DNA of 27,547 nucleotides, from the NCBI GenBank assembly GCA_002309015.1, contig DBWM01000015.1, positions 1-27,547 of the forward strand, in the 5' to 3' direction. The translations under genes were made by a program, and so were the position numbers. The notes below the pieces were generated by a model. The model ran no database searches. It was not told the origin of the DNA and saw only the letters and a program-made list of their open reading frames with translations. Of the stretch, positions 15,001 through 18,265 are shown in pieces (within the stretch, counting starts at the first letter, position 1; every line of letters begins with the position of its first letter). The DNA comes from Myxococcales bacterium UBA1238. GTDB taxonomy: Bacteria; Myxococcota_A; Bradymonadia; UBA7976; UBA1532.

Positions 15001-15555
15001 GGAGCTGTCGGTGACGAGTTGGTGCTTACTCTTTCTGAGGCAGGAACCTATACCGTCGATTTCACTTGCGACAATGGTGGTTCAACGCCTAGGACGTATG
15101 CAACCGGTTCCGTCACCATCTATGTGAATGGCGTTCCGCATGTCACCTTTGACAGTAACTCTGGTCCTGGCTCACTCAATACCTCCACCAATACCCTGAC
15201 CCTCACTTCGGGTATGGCGGCCACTACGGTGAAGGTGTTGCACGGGCATGGTGCGAACATTGGCACGGATGACTCCACAGATCCTGCTACAGATGTTGAA
15301 GTCGGAAGCTTGAAGTATGAGTATGATGTTTGTGTGGTGACTGATGACACGAATGTCTCAGATGCTTGTCCAGCGCCCTCCGCTTCGCCTTCGCCTGCTC
15401 CACCGGCAAATGGCTCCAACACGATCAATCCTCCGGCTAATATCCCGGCTTCGGGTTCTTCGTCGGATTCTGATCCCACACCGAGCAGTGCGCCGGCGAA
15501 TGCGGATGAGTCGGCCATGGTGCCGAAGCAGGAGACGCCTGGATCGCCTGGGTGA
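1..15555 (+). CDS. Giant Cys-rich modular surface lipoprotein (5' partial)
   Basis: The frame is open from base 1. The visible TTG at 10 is unlikely to be the start: it would leave a signal peptide without a positive residue, while the codons before it (Ala-Lys-Leu) supply one, so the start lies upstream. A hydrophobic stretch ends in a LLAC lipobox (Cys at 46-48), so the protein is probably a secreted lipoprotein. Order of domains by window position: DDDC Cys segment (73-144); LamG/concanavalin-like domain (about 145-870, with FEFWVDNQ); eight MopE-type CDGxDNxCDGxxDE repeats (967-3190); alternating CxxCxxxx[DE]C and CxxC..GC[ST]xxxP[IV]C modules (about 3190-9660); three DINEC-type EGF modules (9661-10090); more Cys modules; three LACSxC plus beta-sandwich supermodules (from 11473); a Pro/Ser/Ala-rich tail (15361-15552). 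Cys reaches about one in six residues in places, implying an oxidising, extracytoplasmic site. Likely a disulfide-rich, Ca-binding surface or adhesive protein; the exact role is unknown. Confidence 0.9.
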   Translation, partial: AKLLAFLGFALGLLACSEVPILPPCSVDDDCATGQECIRQTCVPKEPCAAGIFNFTADKKNGILGLPTENEDESELYFTSLPKFDRAAKIFSPTIVDTGEGSLLEYKIEETRAESKMVLMGDFYDDPTKNDTREAGEEIGVFVEARLKIDAKDDDLDCVAGLSLWPRPTNEEMEARLRATVCIGKKRIGILTRESDTKPLSSDFEIQIDVSEFHVYRLVYIPESHSDAGVGEGERFEFWVDNQLQKTIAPSDFKDLDKGSYKEGGPYFAIEARSAGTTSWDYVRWGCDPQGGYCIPSLQDDDSCVSGRKTRLQCTRAAKPERCNYKDDDCDGQVDEDYKLGGKYELKDDARFSVSEDSKAYVTRVDRRNFPLHLGESCGVGVCDKAIVVCGKDEKSLVCAAGYDKKPYPGKDVIPYENSEFIDHVTKDLTLPSIEPNYDQLDLEQLREKIYESEPCDGLDNNCDGIVDEPYRMDLAIEQDNLIDPQLRHIGVPNNTWYHSDDGTSLQGLRGKGDICGVGACSSGGRMQCRTDGRGIECSNRPKTVELCGDLIDNDCNGATDEGVDVNGDGVISIDESFDKDGDGVQACDCAEGQCSLKTLVVDCNDNDKDVYPAFDGKEAALEICDGKDNDCNGLTDEDTGKSKSRDQYSGEAWENKITWDEDKNVPLDRNGNAFFCDYDEDGFLWNGRIDRDTGEAIEIDCNDYDNEIYPGSYEKCDGKDNDCNGSVDEKSDLDKDGYKSCRSLCPGNNDGTEICDADCDDTRATVHPGTIEVCNAIDDNCDGIVDEGFILLGKDDKPVLNEENGLIYNHLNHCGACNNRCKVFNVKNAICDNGFCSYDECKEGFIDLDGDRTNGCEQSVECDYAVLGASCLSIGRECYKPMYPSENGTQSHCRCEGVWTYLMDDKGNGSVKCIVNDENEGEIIPPAACAVAQRNGMLPELCNGEDDNCDGRIDEDFWGADGKLSTIENCGACGVKCNFDQVNPETGEIESAHVDAYACIDGQCAIDVTKENKGCAKGYVNGDRIDANGCELACTPTEKAKLDSLDDTCDGIDDNCDGQIDEHAECNDNLHCGNFETSCESKHGRRYCLKTIEGYVCQEDGCNDGYGECISTDDEYCETDVTTPVNCGKCGEVCPSSTDTCSCADGAETCRNRDRICTCGKEGGECSGAKPFCHNGECYECTTDDDCFKPDIQRSIAGGVDPVTPIPAYCSNYVCHTCVRGDPFDVQHNGKYVCDPLSDKPICRRSIRSGMTWYSCGGCQTRFECSEVAEKAEVVEITDLPEKTPEGKSGLKEWSLWLKRNGFCETEPCCAAVPEGEASEESEAEPCPAALAPADQNQILDRNALVKQYKQLILSQGICNPVKTNISDEGEVEGITGGNCVQCIRKDIGQYDGCPENAPICASVEQGSVEQGEDGPTHCVPCVSGDTSNTCPNGLSCSNGKCIGCGDDFNGCKDTPSTPICGYSGMPKPDLDKTCSSSAKDSDCPNSSGVCISKDGLLGIYTKSSDGKRQCAINGTSVDDWNLVGTSVDDWNLVGTSYIQYDVDKDGSVHFHFAEFLSSSERACRACWFNEDCALRAEVLPDESKPKQFEFQCVSGRCQVCNPFTNDGCQGNEICGCDPNSSACSKYECIPVSMDHCSALGVGCDVDTANECDERQCKCGNAQKSEVCGGHYPFCLWDKKDATPPTYSEKACAYTTGTECEDRPDGTSKKILCSKYGLSETHVCDINDLCQVYCRQWCDNDECRGPCLSGCSSGEAVDGNGTLGRVGASLVDLCVSSWKQEPQEAEAWCDSCCPPDGDHAQCVKKCQGTSQETGCNSKTNQCCWYAPTAEYVWQYCNTPRCVNCRTDEDCHGGDICVAHECRACQPFEADQSNDTGATPLVSQEQKNCSPESAAPICDSESFTCRACSTDTECIYASGGALGYCNHTLGRCQVCNPADSKGCSAEKPICNLTPNGYACAVCENSEECNARSAGLICSSGKCEACESSANCRKKQDNWVHPNGSVCIGTGSAKHCGKCEKDDDCSASGNDGQFCFDGACVECRSNSDCATNANGNVCKNHVCGGCDDASDCEGHDAGSYCTATKSGLSICAPCNKEHGGCSEQNPICAEKTLTADNGQEYHSFACDTCDENEHNINNDGTNSSCVARDGGRFPYCNSGICTYCNEAQLTGTAHDQGCTDSEPICVLDGKSSGLCRACDASKAECNGMTNAARCTLGNVSCTDGSVPSCKGSEVDSKVVCSAGGVAICTDGKNGTGAPVPDGKPVCVTASACYLGECRECSQQTSLDCGDTKKHACNANGICEPCSSHSDCDHYCYQGQCGSCEPGTNAGCSNALQPICDASLECVDCNADVDAETLICAEGKHCCPAGLHCILAESLKGSCVECVAEGRNAECPEDAPICTDAHQCKVCETDTECYEKAICKNGKCGESGEGCSADDEGKECIAKKNLCVAGRCGAPGVVCHSSDDCGGRVCNLNTHLCQDCFGDDDCLGNGAGQQCVDGVCSQCNPQTHAGCSGKKPICKKDGNSLACQACSGNADCATNASVGNVCKDGECFGCFAEQDGSQPYDRGCSLQQPVCDGTTNTCRACDSDGECKDYCPTGDCTKEGAQPYCVSLAGGTGMSCHACKPNSAGSKACGDGGSEICNVDIGCSDGAPICDPYTGTCRGCHSNDDCPTSTPFCDTNAHCVRCISHQTHPVYSQHSGCNENQLCNGTGSGPVCVDISLNQCFAVTDGACNTGNADSGGHPVYTADHCVNRACVCGDTGDVCPADAPHCSNVVCEDGSMPYCTLNNEAVPAAILSCNDGTVTCSSGTAACASGTPKCRDKSVCLQCRDSGDCGDKQRCENGVCTDITLKNCTAQGGACNENTANVCDASAHQGTCKCGSANACSGYCAKSNDDTYRCVTCISNNDCKDGNANKLCNAAGNCVACTAGQACSDCASDTDCQNGTTKWFCDPGDNHCHECVSDVDNGVVDGVSPACTTGDAQCVNGEVTCSDAIGTAYCTTGSPSCDAGKPVCVQRQCVNHTWQDCDPNGDIGCETCTLARSYGNVTCSSGTTALCVDGVPRCKNSASESYADDPTCASGELVCVNGDPKCVVNDCYNVKTCTADALCECRNDFKANATSCEQQFPCSDASKFVTCNSGNMTCRVAGSDGYSICTCETADNQTISTYRCSVKNNTHVCQLKISETEYEGSLTCHVDYTGKAVVACNDAQTGYALKDGECVDINECDEDAPTHACHCDPASTSNDCKVTCTNVDGKTDGHKLGYTCGCNPSKYYKLADDGITCVDINECEDQSNWSKLDGYRANATCVNTLGGYTWKCNPGYTKSANGELCVDINECALGTHTCPPSLHCLNNEGGFTCEECTSSEHCSASEKGSYCSEAHQCTCLTTTNEGCGGDWKCTLADGETVPTCKDCNSTSSCDVCTAATCETGDTNCKGCDSDKGEYCNALGYCDNRTGCETQADCNRSGTSNDKGNSQLYCNQLGAENLCVECLYAGHCGSANGSLRYEHIASDNVESSTYSVTSGALSVRSKNGAVVITENNVKKDTYPKDGCVASLNNSDQKICGCYEDGHCQSGYVCRRDPGDSTTAYSHCVECNTADDCAYKVGKPGEGCVNHKCEPLENLSESCHEEPYGVGANAYKISTHSACNGEKRKFCATAEGKNYCVECSGNTRLVNNDLVSVECGHGENDSGLMCRVDVGDTVNPSSITSAEQLKNAYCGCKDAYSCTIGGCRQAEHKCFKCSDSSDCVYVERKLKDDGSFESSSTFEAYGLCLNSGACIRCGVTEGYNVSDNKYDQGCFSSASGVHYDSLRPVCTTASNGASEMLACSECEPGDFNFENDSTHNGPDCKQNKHCIVREDNSTTGIYTCEECDKGYYREDGSMNSLCHIAEPEFTNLTYSYQADDANSETSASSTLSAQQNQVTVESIPESFTHSALLTLTPVCSLQNSPISGSTGAISLEDESVVQIECHKTGESGTVFKLPKSLPKSQGGYTYYTFTTQDVTPQGYSISCDSEGCTPDTHAICDATGHVKCDIGETCESLVGLTCLPTTATTDAKFELLPFSHYVPVCVNESEQTIVGEIGTATCNDIGVLTGCESDESCCSKMKCVQQSQQAHIKQIREYMGGLTCDVRFTCVNSTDGIALDASPKDTLTVTMTFSEKNENPSMTWDAPSDKSAYGVWGNGTYQINGALNDRVTFTSKVNDKDLDWDGSKTDVSFENTPRGLQALTYSQDDGCNDTATIEIPQAQLYISGNNGVAAEDATVGYVEGGAQVSSTIAVTCKHASSDVCSQKITVTDETDELSGTVDLNLNVSCAICINDKVGTGTFSLHADADRGCGTTYRYCTGEQYTKVSDVNVECVNNAAWCSNGIARCVPLNGDIYETNLKPVTCGSGVSCDSGYQPKCVKPTVASLACSQCNGSKDGFTANNTAGDANTGINSTCGANSICSSDETTHVFTCGCKEGYSPKVVSGSADNTQCLADIAQINTLKLKRGGSSSDVSLTGQMTAGGKSNKIIVYAQDTDSAIELETTCQLVKGADAGSGSVNNHSRFNAITVATTNPNGATISTSAKNKVSITPPSGGKIPVGTYKYTFICDNAEANEQTNAGANATANPAANDVLTSTTTLEVTLVVNNVPQITAGPNPPAVTLGNLASADVKANVDHVGVTHNSKTDKITVKWEDIEGKTSCKNIAQLGASDNKQFTATSNSSTYNYTSNVTCVYTDQSNVDGTTCYAGIHVTDDFGTQIGGANGEDNSYQAGSPETGLIAITCKYCNVVEGTDQGCTDTLPFCTTHDEATYTVGETPVCLGTGDNSPSCGAGNPKCAPTDATGTVLASALNDDVTCSGTTATCVAGTPVCAIDHNPTQMLACSQCSGESDTSHCGDNKICAVETGYSHVYRCSQAELNVKDGNDSAITEPIKTVVGNGTLKLKSSCDLTPDDGEGVQGTRRLSADVKFTRVDGGSFTTAPKWTSASTPSFSETNCSGTSSSNSKCWTRNALENEGAVGDELVLTLSEAGTYTVDFTCDNGGSTPRTYATGSVTIYVNGVPHVTFDSNSGPGSLNTSTNTLTLTSGMAATTVKVLHGHGANIGTDDSTDPATDVEVGSLKYEYDVCVVTDDTNVSDACPAPSASPSPAPPANGSNTINPPANIPASGSSSDSDPTPSSAPANADESAMVPKQETPGSPG
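145..870 (+). other. LamG/concanavalin-like domain of the giant lipoprotein
   Basis: This is the only long Cys-poor stretch near the N terminus. It has beta-rich segments such as VFVEARLKI, VYRLVYIPE and RFEFWVDNQLQKTI, ending in WDYVRWGC. The YRLVY...FEFWVDN pattern is typical of concanavalin/LamG-fold domains, which often bind carbohydrate. The fold assignment is by eye and needs a structure or profile match. Confidence 0.4.
967..3190 (+). repeat. Eight MopE-type CDGxDNxCDGxxDE repeats
   Basis: Eight copies of a short acidic Cys motif occur, for example CNYKDDDCDGQVDE, CDGLDNNCDGIVDE, CDGKDNDCNGSVDE, CNAIDDNCDGIVDE and CDGIDDNCDGQIDE. Three are preceded by a DC[ND]DxxxxxxPG-type lead-in. 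This is the repeat of the MopE-type putative metal-binding proteins (named after the Methylococcus copper protein), common in large exported proteins of Myxococcota-like bacteria. Divalent metal, probably Ca, binding is expected from the Asp-rich loops but is not shown here. Confidence 0.85.
1693..1728 (+). other. Canonical EF-hand/dockerin-type calcium loop
   Basis: The twelve residues DVNGDGVISIDE fit the EF-hand loop consensus: Asp1, Asn3, Asp5, Gly6, Ile8, Ser9 and Glu12. The next residues (DKDGDGV) form a second, partial Asp-rich loop. It sits between MopE-type repeats 3 and 4 and supports calcium-dependent folding of this region. Confidence 0.7.
4210..4239 (+). repeat. 15-bp perfect tandem duplication inside the giant gene
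   Basis: TCGGTTGAACAAGGA occurs twice head to tail, encoding SVEQGSVEQG. It keeps the frame and has no mismatch, so it looks like a recent slippage event. Confidence 0.9.
4546..4605 (+). repeat. 30-bp perfect tandem duplication inside the giant gene
   Basis: A 30-bp unit starting GGCACTTCTGTTGACGACTG is repeated twice without mismatch, and a third copy begins (GGCACT). It encodes GTSVDDWNLV twice, in a segment without Cys. It is in frame and probably recent. Confidence 0.95.
9661..10090 (+). other. Three calcium-binding EGF-like modules
   Basis: CVDINEC occurs at 9661, 9850 and 9994, the N-terminal calcium ligand signature of cbEGF modules. The later parts carry CVNTLGGYTWKC and CLNNEGGFTCEEC, close to the Asn-hydroxylation pattern C-x-N-x4-[FY]-x-C. 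Spacing of about 48 to 63 residues matches tandem EGF units. Such triplets are common in animal extracellular proteins and uncommon in bacteria. The first module is atypical, with extra Cys. Confidence 0.75.
11473..15360 (+). repeat. Three diverged LACSxC plus beta-sandwich supermodules
   Basis: LACSEC or LACSQC occurs at about 11476, 13234 and 14596. Each is followed by an EGF-like Cys stretch ending in a [TR]C residue group, then a Cys-poor Ser/Thr-rich beta region (starting near 11668, 13438 and 14698). Supermodules 1 and 2 end with a V-T-D-[DE] strand (ITVTDETD, IHVTDDFG), a CxxC (CAIC, CKYC) and VxCxxGxxxC stretches. Supermodule 3 lacks this tail because the gene stops. Unit starts are about 1.76 and 1.36 kb apart, so the copies are old and length-variable. 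Confidence 0.65.
11944..11967 (+). repeat. 12-bp near-perfect tandem duplication inside the giant gene
   Basis: CTACCGAAATCG is followed directly by CTACCGAAATCA, encoding LPKSLPKS. One mismatch, in frame. Confidence 0.85.
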
Positions 15556-15599
15556 TTTTCTGTTTGTGTCCCGCCTTGGTTTAACCCTCCTTCCAACTG

Positions 15600-15650
15600 A
15601 CCCCCGCGCGATTTGAGATCCTGGCTGTATGGCAGAATCAAGGCGGGGGT
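15600..15650. repeat. Inverted repeat between the two Cys-rich genes
   Basis: ACCCCCGC (15600-15607) and GCGGGGGT (15643-15650) are perfect 8-bp arms with 35 nt between them. No T run follows, so it is not a standard intrinsic terminator. It may be an RNA structure between gene 1 and gene 2 or a chance pairing. The rest of the 160-bp spacer (15556-15715) shows only the RBS of the next gene. Confidence 0.3.
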
Positions 15651-15702
15651 TGGGCATTCATTTGCGGAGGGGCGACCTTGATGAGGGGTTCCGAAGATTT
15701 TT

Positions 15703-15710
15703 AAGAGGAG
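15703..15710 (+). promoter_or_regulatory. Ribosome binding site for the second Cys-rich lipoprotein
   Basis: AAGAGGAG lies 5 nt before the ATG at 15716. It decides the start: an in-frame upstream ATG at 15629 would put 29 Arg-rich residues before the signal peptide. Confidence 0.8.
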
Positions 15711-15715
15711 TTTTT

Positions 15716-17878
15716 ATGAATCGGTTCCGCATCGCTTTTGTTTCTGCGCTCACTTCCGCGTTTGCTTTGCAAGCTTGCAATGAAGAACCGCAATCCGCTG
15801 AGCCTTCCGCCGCGCAACCGGTCGCCCCATCCATTGCGCAATCCGAATCCCCCGAAGCGCCCGTCGCCCGCGAGCCCAGGCTGGTGATTCAAAGCATTCA
15901 AAGGCTCGACGGCCTCGGGGAAGAGGGGGGAGCTCAGGGGAATCGGGATGGCGAGACGCCTCTGATCGAAGTCAAGCTGCACAAACCGCTCCCGTCGGAT
16001 GAGATTGAGAATGCAGATGTGACCGAAGATGCGGCTCATGCCAAAGTCATGCTGGCCAATCCGGCCGTAAATGGCAAAAACCAATATCTTCCCTTCGACA
16101 TCGATTGCAAACCTGGCTCGGCGGGTAAAACATATCGGATCACCTTTACTGTTGAAGACAGCTTTGGTGGATCCGGCGAGCATGGCGTCGATGCAGGCGT
16201 GCTCACTGTGGAATGCCAGGGGTGTACAGACCATACGAGCTGTGGAGCCAATACGCCCTTTTGCCGCGCGGATGTCAATTCAAACCCTGAAACAAAGAGT
16301 TGTACCGCCTGTGCGGATAATCCCGAATGCCATTCCGTTACTGCAAACAGCTCTTGCCTCGATACGGGTGCCTGCGGTTCATGTGATAACAATTGTAAGG
16401 ACGAATACAGCCACTGTGTGAGTGGTGACTGTGTATGCAATACAGGCTATTACCAACCCTCCTCAGGTGCCTGCAGTGAGTGCGATGGCATTGACCATTG
16501 CGCGAGTGGTCAGCTGACCTGTACCAAGATAACGTCTGGCAAGACGGACTCGAAATGTGGGCAGTGTAGCGGGGGATTTTTGCTTTCAGGTGATCAGACT
16601 TCATGTACACAGTGCAATTCGGGAGCAAATCAATGCGATTCATGTGATGGCACAAAGACATGCCAGCATTGTAATGACGGCTATTACGGCAACACATGTA
16701 GCTCCAATTGCACTGCTGTAGCAAGCTGTGCTCAGACTGTCACTTGTTCCAGCAATGCCAATTCTCGTTGCTCGGTTTGTCTTTCTACGCATCTTCTCGT
16801 TAAGGCAAATGATGATACCCATGCGGATAGCTGTGTGCTCTGCGGAAGCGGTGGGGCTGCAAACTGCGCAACCTGTGGTGGGACTGATGCATGCACTCAA
16901 TGTAAAAATGGTTACCGGAATTCGACATGTACTGAGGCATGTACTGCTGCTTCGGGAGCGCATTGTGCGGATGATGTGAGCGGCAATCATCAATACAAAT
17001 GCAACCAGAATAATACAGGATATGAATGCATCTCTTGTGCAACAGGCTATTGGGATGGCAACGGCGGTGGTAAGATTTGTGGTGTAGCTTGTACCAATCA
17101 GTCATCGACTCATTGCAACAATCTTAACCTGGCAACTTGCGACAAGACCTCTGGCGAAATTGGCAGTTGCGGTGCAAATAACTGTCAGGCGGGGTGGACA
17201 GGTACGAAATGTGATGCATGCAATACAGCGGGTGGCTATTATCAAAGGCCATTGGATGGTGGAGGGTTTGAATGCGTTCTGAGTTGCGGCAATGACTTTT
17301 ATGTATCAGATACCACCCATAAGATTTGTTCTAGATGCAGCGATGCGATCACCAATTGCTCCCAATGCAGCAGTGGCTCTGTCTGCACGTCATGCAGTGG
17401 TGGAAAGCAACCTGTAAACAGCGGTTCAATGTGTTGTTCTGCGATCTCTAGTTGCAGCACATATAATACAAGTTGCAAATGCCAGTCCTGCAGCGATGGA
17501 AAGAGTGCTGTAAACAGCGGTGAGCTCTGTTGTTCTGCGATCACCAGTTGCAGCACATATAACTCAAGTTGCAAATGCCAGTCCTGCAGCGATGGAAAGA
17601 GTGCTGTAAACAGCGGTGAGCTCTGTTGTTCTGCGATCACTAGTTGCAGCACATATAACTCAAGTTGCAAATGCACGTCCTGCAGCGGTGGAAAGATTGC
17701 TGTAAACAATGGTTCAAAGTGTTGCGCGGAGATCTCTCATTGCAGCTCATATGACTCAAATTGTAAGTGCAATGGTTGTGAGGGTGGTTACACAGCGAAT
17801 TCCAATAAGAATGCATGTTGCTTGTCTGCGGAGTCGTGCAGTACGTATTATGATGATAGTTGTGTATGTCAGGATTAA
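15716..17878 (+). CDS. Cys-rich lipoprotein with furin/VSP-like repeats
   Basis: A 720-residue protein. The start is set by AAGAGGAG 5 nt upstream. Residues 1-20 form a signal peptide (NRFR n-region), with a lipobox-like ALQAC, Cys21; Gln at -2 is unusual. Residues 22-55 are a Pro/Ala/Ser/Glu linker. About 56-170 is a Cys-poor beta domain ending FTVEDSFG...VECQGC, which resembles the end of the beta supermodules of the preceding giant protein. Residues 171-720 are Cys modules of CxxC and CxxCxxGY type, like growth-factor-receptor/furin repeats and Giardia VSPs. Residues 557-717 are five 32-33 residue tandem repeats. It ends directly after the last repeat, with no anchor or sorting domain, so attachment would be by the N-terminal lipid. 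It follows the giant gene in the same direction and is probably a functional partner. Role unknown; surface exposure is inferred. Confidence 0.85.
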   Translation: MNRFRIAFVSALTSAFALQACNEEPQSAEPSAAQPVAPSIAQSESPEAPVAREPRLVIQSIQRLDGLGEEGGAQGNRDGETPLIEVKLHKPLPSDEIENADVTEDAAHAKVMLANPAVNGKNQYLPFDIDCKPGSAGKTYRITFTVEDSFGGSGEHGVDAGVLTVECQGCTDHTSCGANTPFCRADVNSNPETKSCTACADNPECHSVTANSSCLDTGACGSCDNNCKDEYSHCVSGDCVCNTGYYQPSSGACSECDGIDHCASGQLTCTKITSGKTDSKCGQCSGGFLLSGDQTSCTQCNSGANQCDSCDGTKTCQHCNDGYYGNTCSSNCTAVASCAQTVTCSSNANSRCSVCLSTHLLVKANDDTHADSCVLCGSGGAANCATCGGTDACTQCKNGYRNSTCTEACTAASGAHCADDVSGNHQYKCNQNNTGYECISCATGYWDGNGGGKICGVACTNQSSTHCNNLNLATCDKTSGEIGSCGANNCQAGWTGTKCDACNTAGGYYQRPLDGGGFECVLSCGNDFYVSDTTHKICSRCSDAITNCSQCSSGSVCTSCSGGKQPVNSGSMCCSAISSCSTYNTSCKCQSCSDGKSAVNSGELCCSAITSCSTYNSSCKCQSCSDGKSAVNSGELCCSAITSCSTYNSSCKCTSCSGGKIAVNNGSKCCAEISHCSSYDSNCKCNGCEGGYTANSNKNACCLSAESCSTYYDDSCVCQD
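17384..17866 (+). repeat. Five tandem 96/99-bp repeats encoding Cys-rich units
   Basis: Units begin at 17384, 17480, 17576, 17672 and 17768. The first four are 96 bp; the last is 99 bp. Units 2 and 3 are nearly identical at DNA level, which points to recent duplication or conversion. Each encodes C-x-x-C-[SE]-x-G-K/Y ... C-C-[SA]-x-I/E-x-x-C-S-[TS]-Y-x-x-x-C-[KV], with seven Cys per unit including a CC pair. Confidence 0.95.
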
Positions 17879-17930
17879 GCATCCTCCCACCCCCAACTCT
17901 CTCCTTTCCTCCAATCCCCTTTGATCGACA

Positions 17931-18166
17931 GCGCAGGGCTGGTGTGGATCCGCACCAGCGCATTTTTTGCAGCGCAGAGCTGGTGTGGATCCGCACCAGA
18001 GCATTTTTTTGCAGAGAAGAGCAATTTCTTTGCCGCACCAGCGCATTTTTTGCAGCGCAGAGCTGGTGTGGATCCGCACCAGAGCATTTTTTTGCGGAGA
18101 AGAGCAATTTCTTTGCCGCACCAGCGCATTTTTGGCCAAAAAAGGGCTGGTGCGGTCCCGCAGCAG
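17931..18166. repeat. Array of palindromic CTGGTG...CACCAG intergenic repeats
   Basis: The 387-bp gap between 17878 and 18266 holds no credible gene; most of it is repeats. CTGGTGTGGATCCGCACCAG, a near-perfect palindrome, occurs at 17939-17958, 17980-17999 and 18063-18082, each followed within 4 nt by 6-7 T. A degenerate copy lies at 18147-18166. Extra half sites CCGCACCAG lie at 18033-18041 and 18116-18124. Copies 2 and 3 belong to 83-bp tandem units (17980-18062 and 18063-18145). The first, 41-bp copy equals such a unit with 42 bp between two CACCAG half sites removed. The type resembles REP/BIME-like or small non-autonomous elements. Confidence 0.85.
17939..17971 (+). terminator. Possible intrinsic terminator after the Cys-rich gene pair
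   Basis: As RNA, CUGGUGUG/CGCACCAG forms an 8-bp stem (one U-G pair) with loop GAUC, followed by CGC, A and a run of six U. The same structure is repeated at 17980 and 18063, so transcripts from the upstream genes would meet three such hairpins. It starts 61 nt after the stop codon. The repeats may serve a different role. Confidence 0.45.
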
Positions 18167-18209
18167 GTTGGGAGCGTTTCAAAAAAGACCTTTGCGTTTT
18201 TGAATATGC

Positions 18210-18237
18210 TTGAATTGCGGTTTCGATGCGGTAAATT
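18210..18237 (+). promoter_or_regulatory. Weak sigma70-like promoter before the first DUF6261-like gene
   Basis: TTGAAT (18210-18215) and TAAATT (18232-18237) are 16 nt apart, each matching 4 of 6 consensus bases. It lies between the repeat array and the RBS at 18253-18260. Sequence match only. Confidence 0.3.
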
Positions 18238-18265
18238 GCATCAAAACTTTCCATCGGAGGATGCG

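Noticed and set aside
15120..15657. Antisense frames of 99 and 173 residues at the end of the giant gene
   Set aside because: They are shadows of the GC-rich Pro/Ser/Ala coding tail, low-complexity, with no RBS.
17384..18166. CRISPR array
   Set aside because: One block is coding tandem repeats without spacers; the other is palindromes with irregular 41/83-bp spacing and no cas genes.
17640..18254. Open frames on both strands over the intergenic repeats
   Set aside because: They exist because the repeat units lack stops in several frames. The translations are just repeat read-through, with no RBS.
17921..18265. N-terminal extension of the first DUF6261-like gene
   Set aside because: It translates the palindromic repeats and has no counterpart in the paralog; a good RBS precedes ATG 18266.
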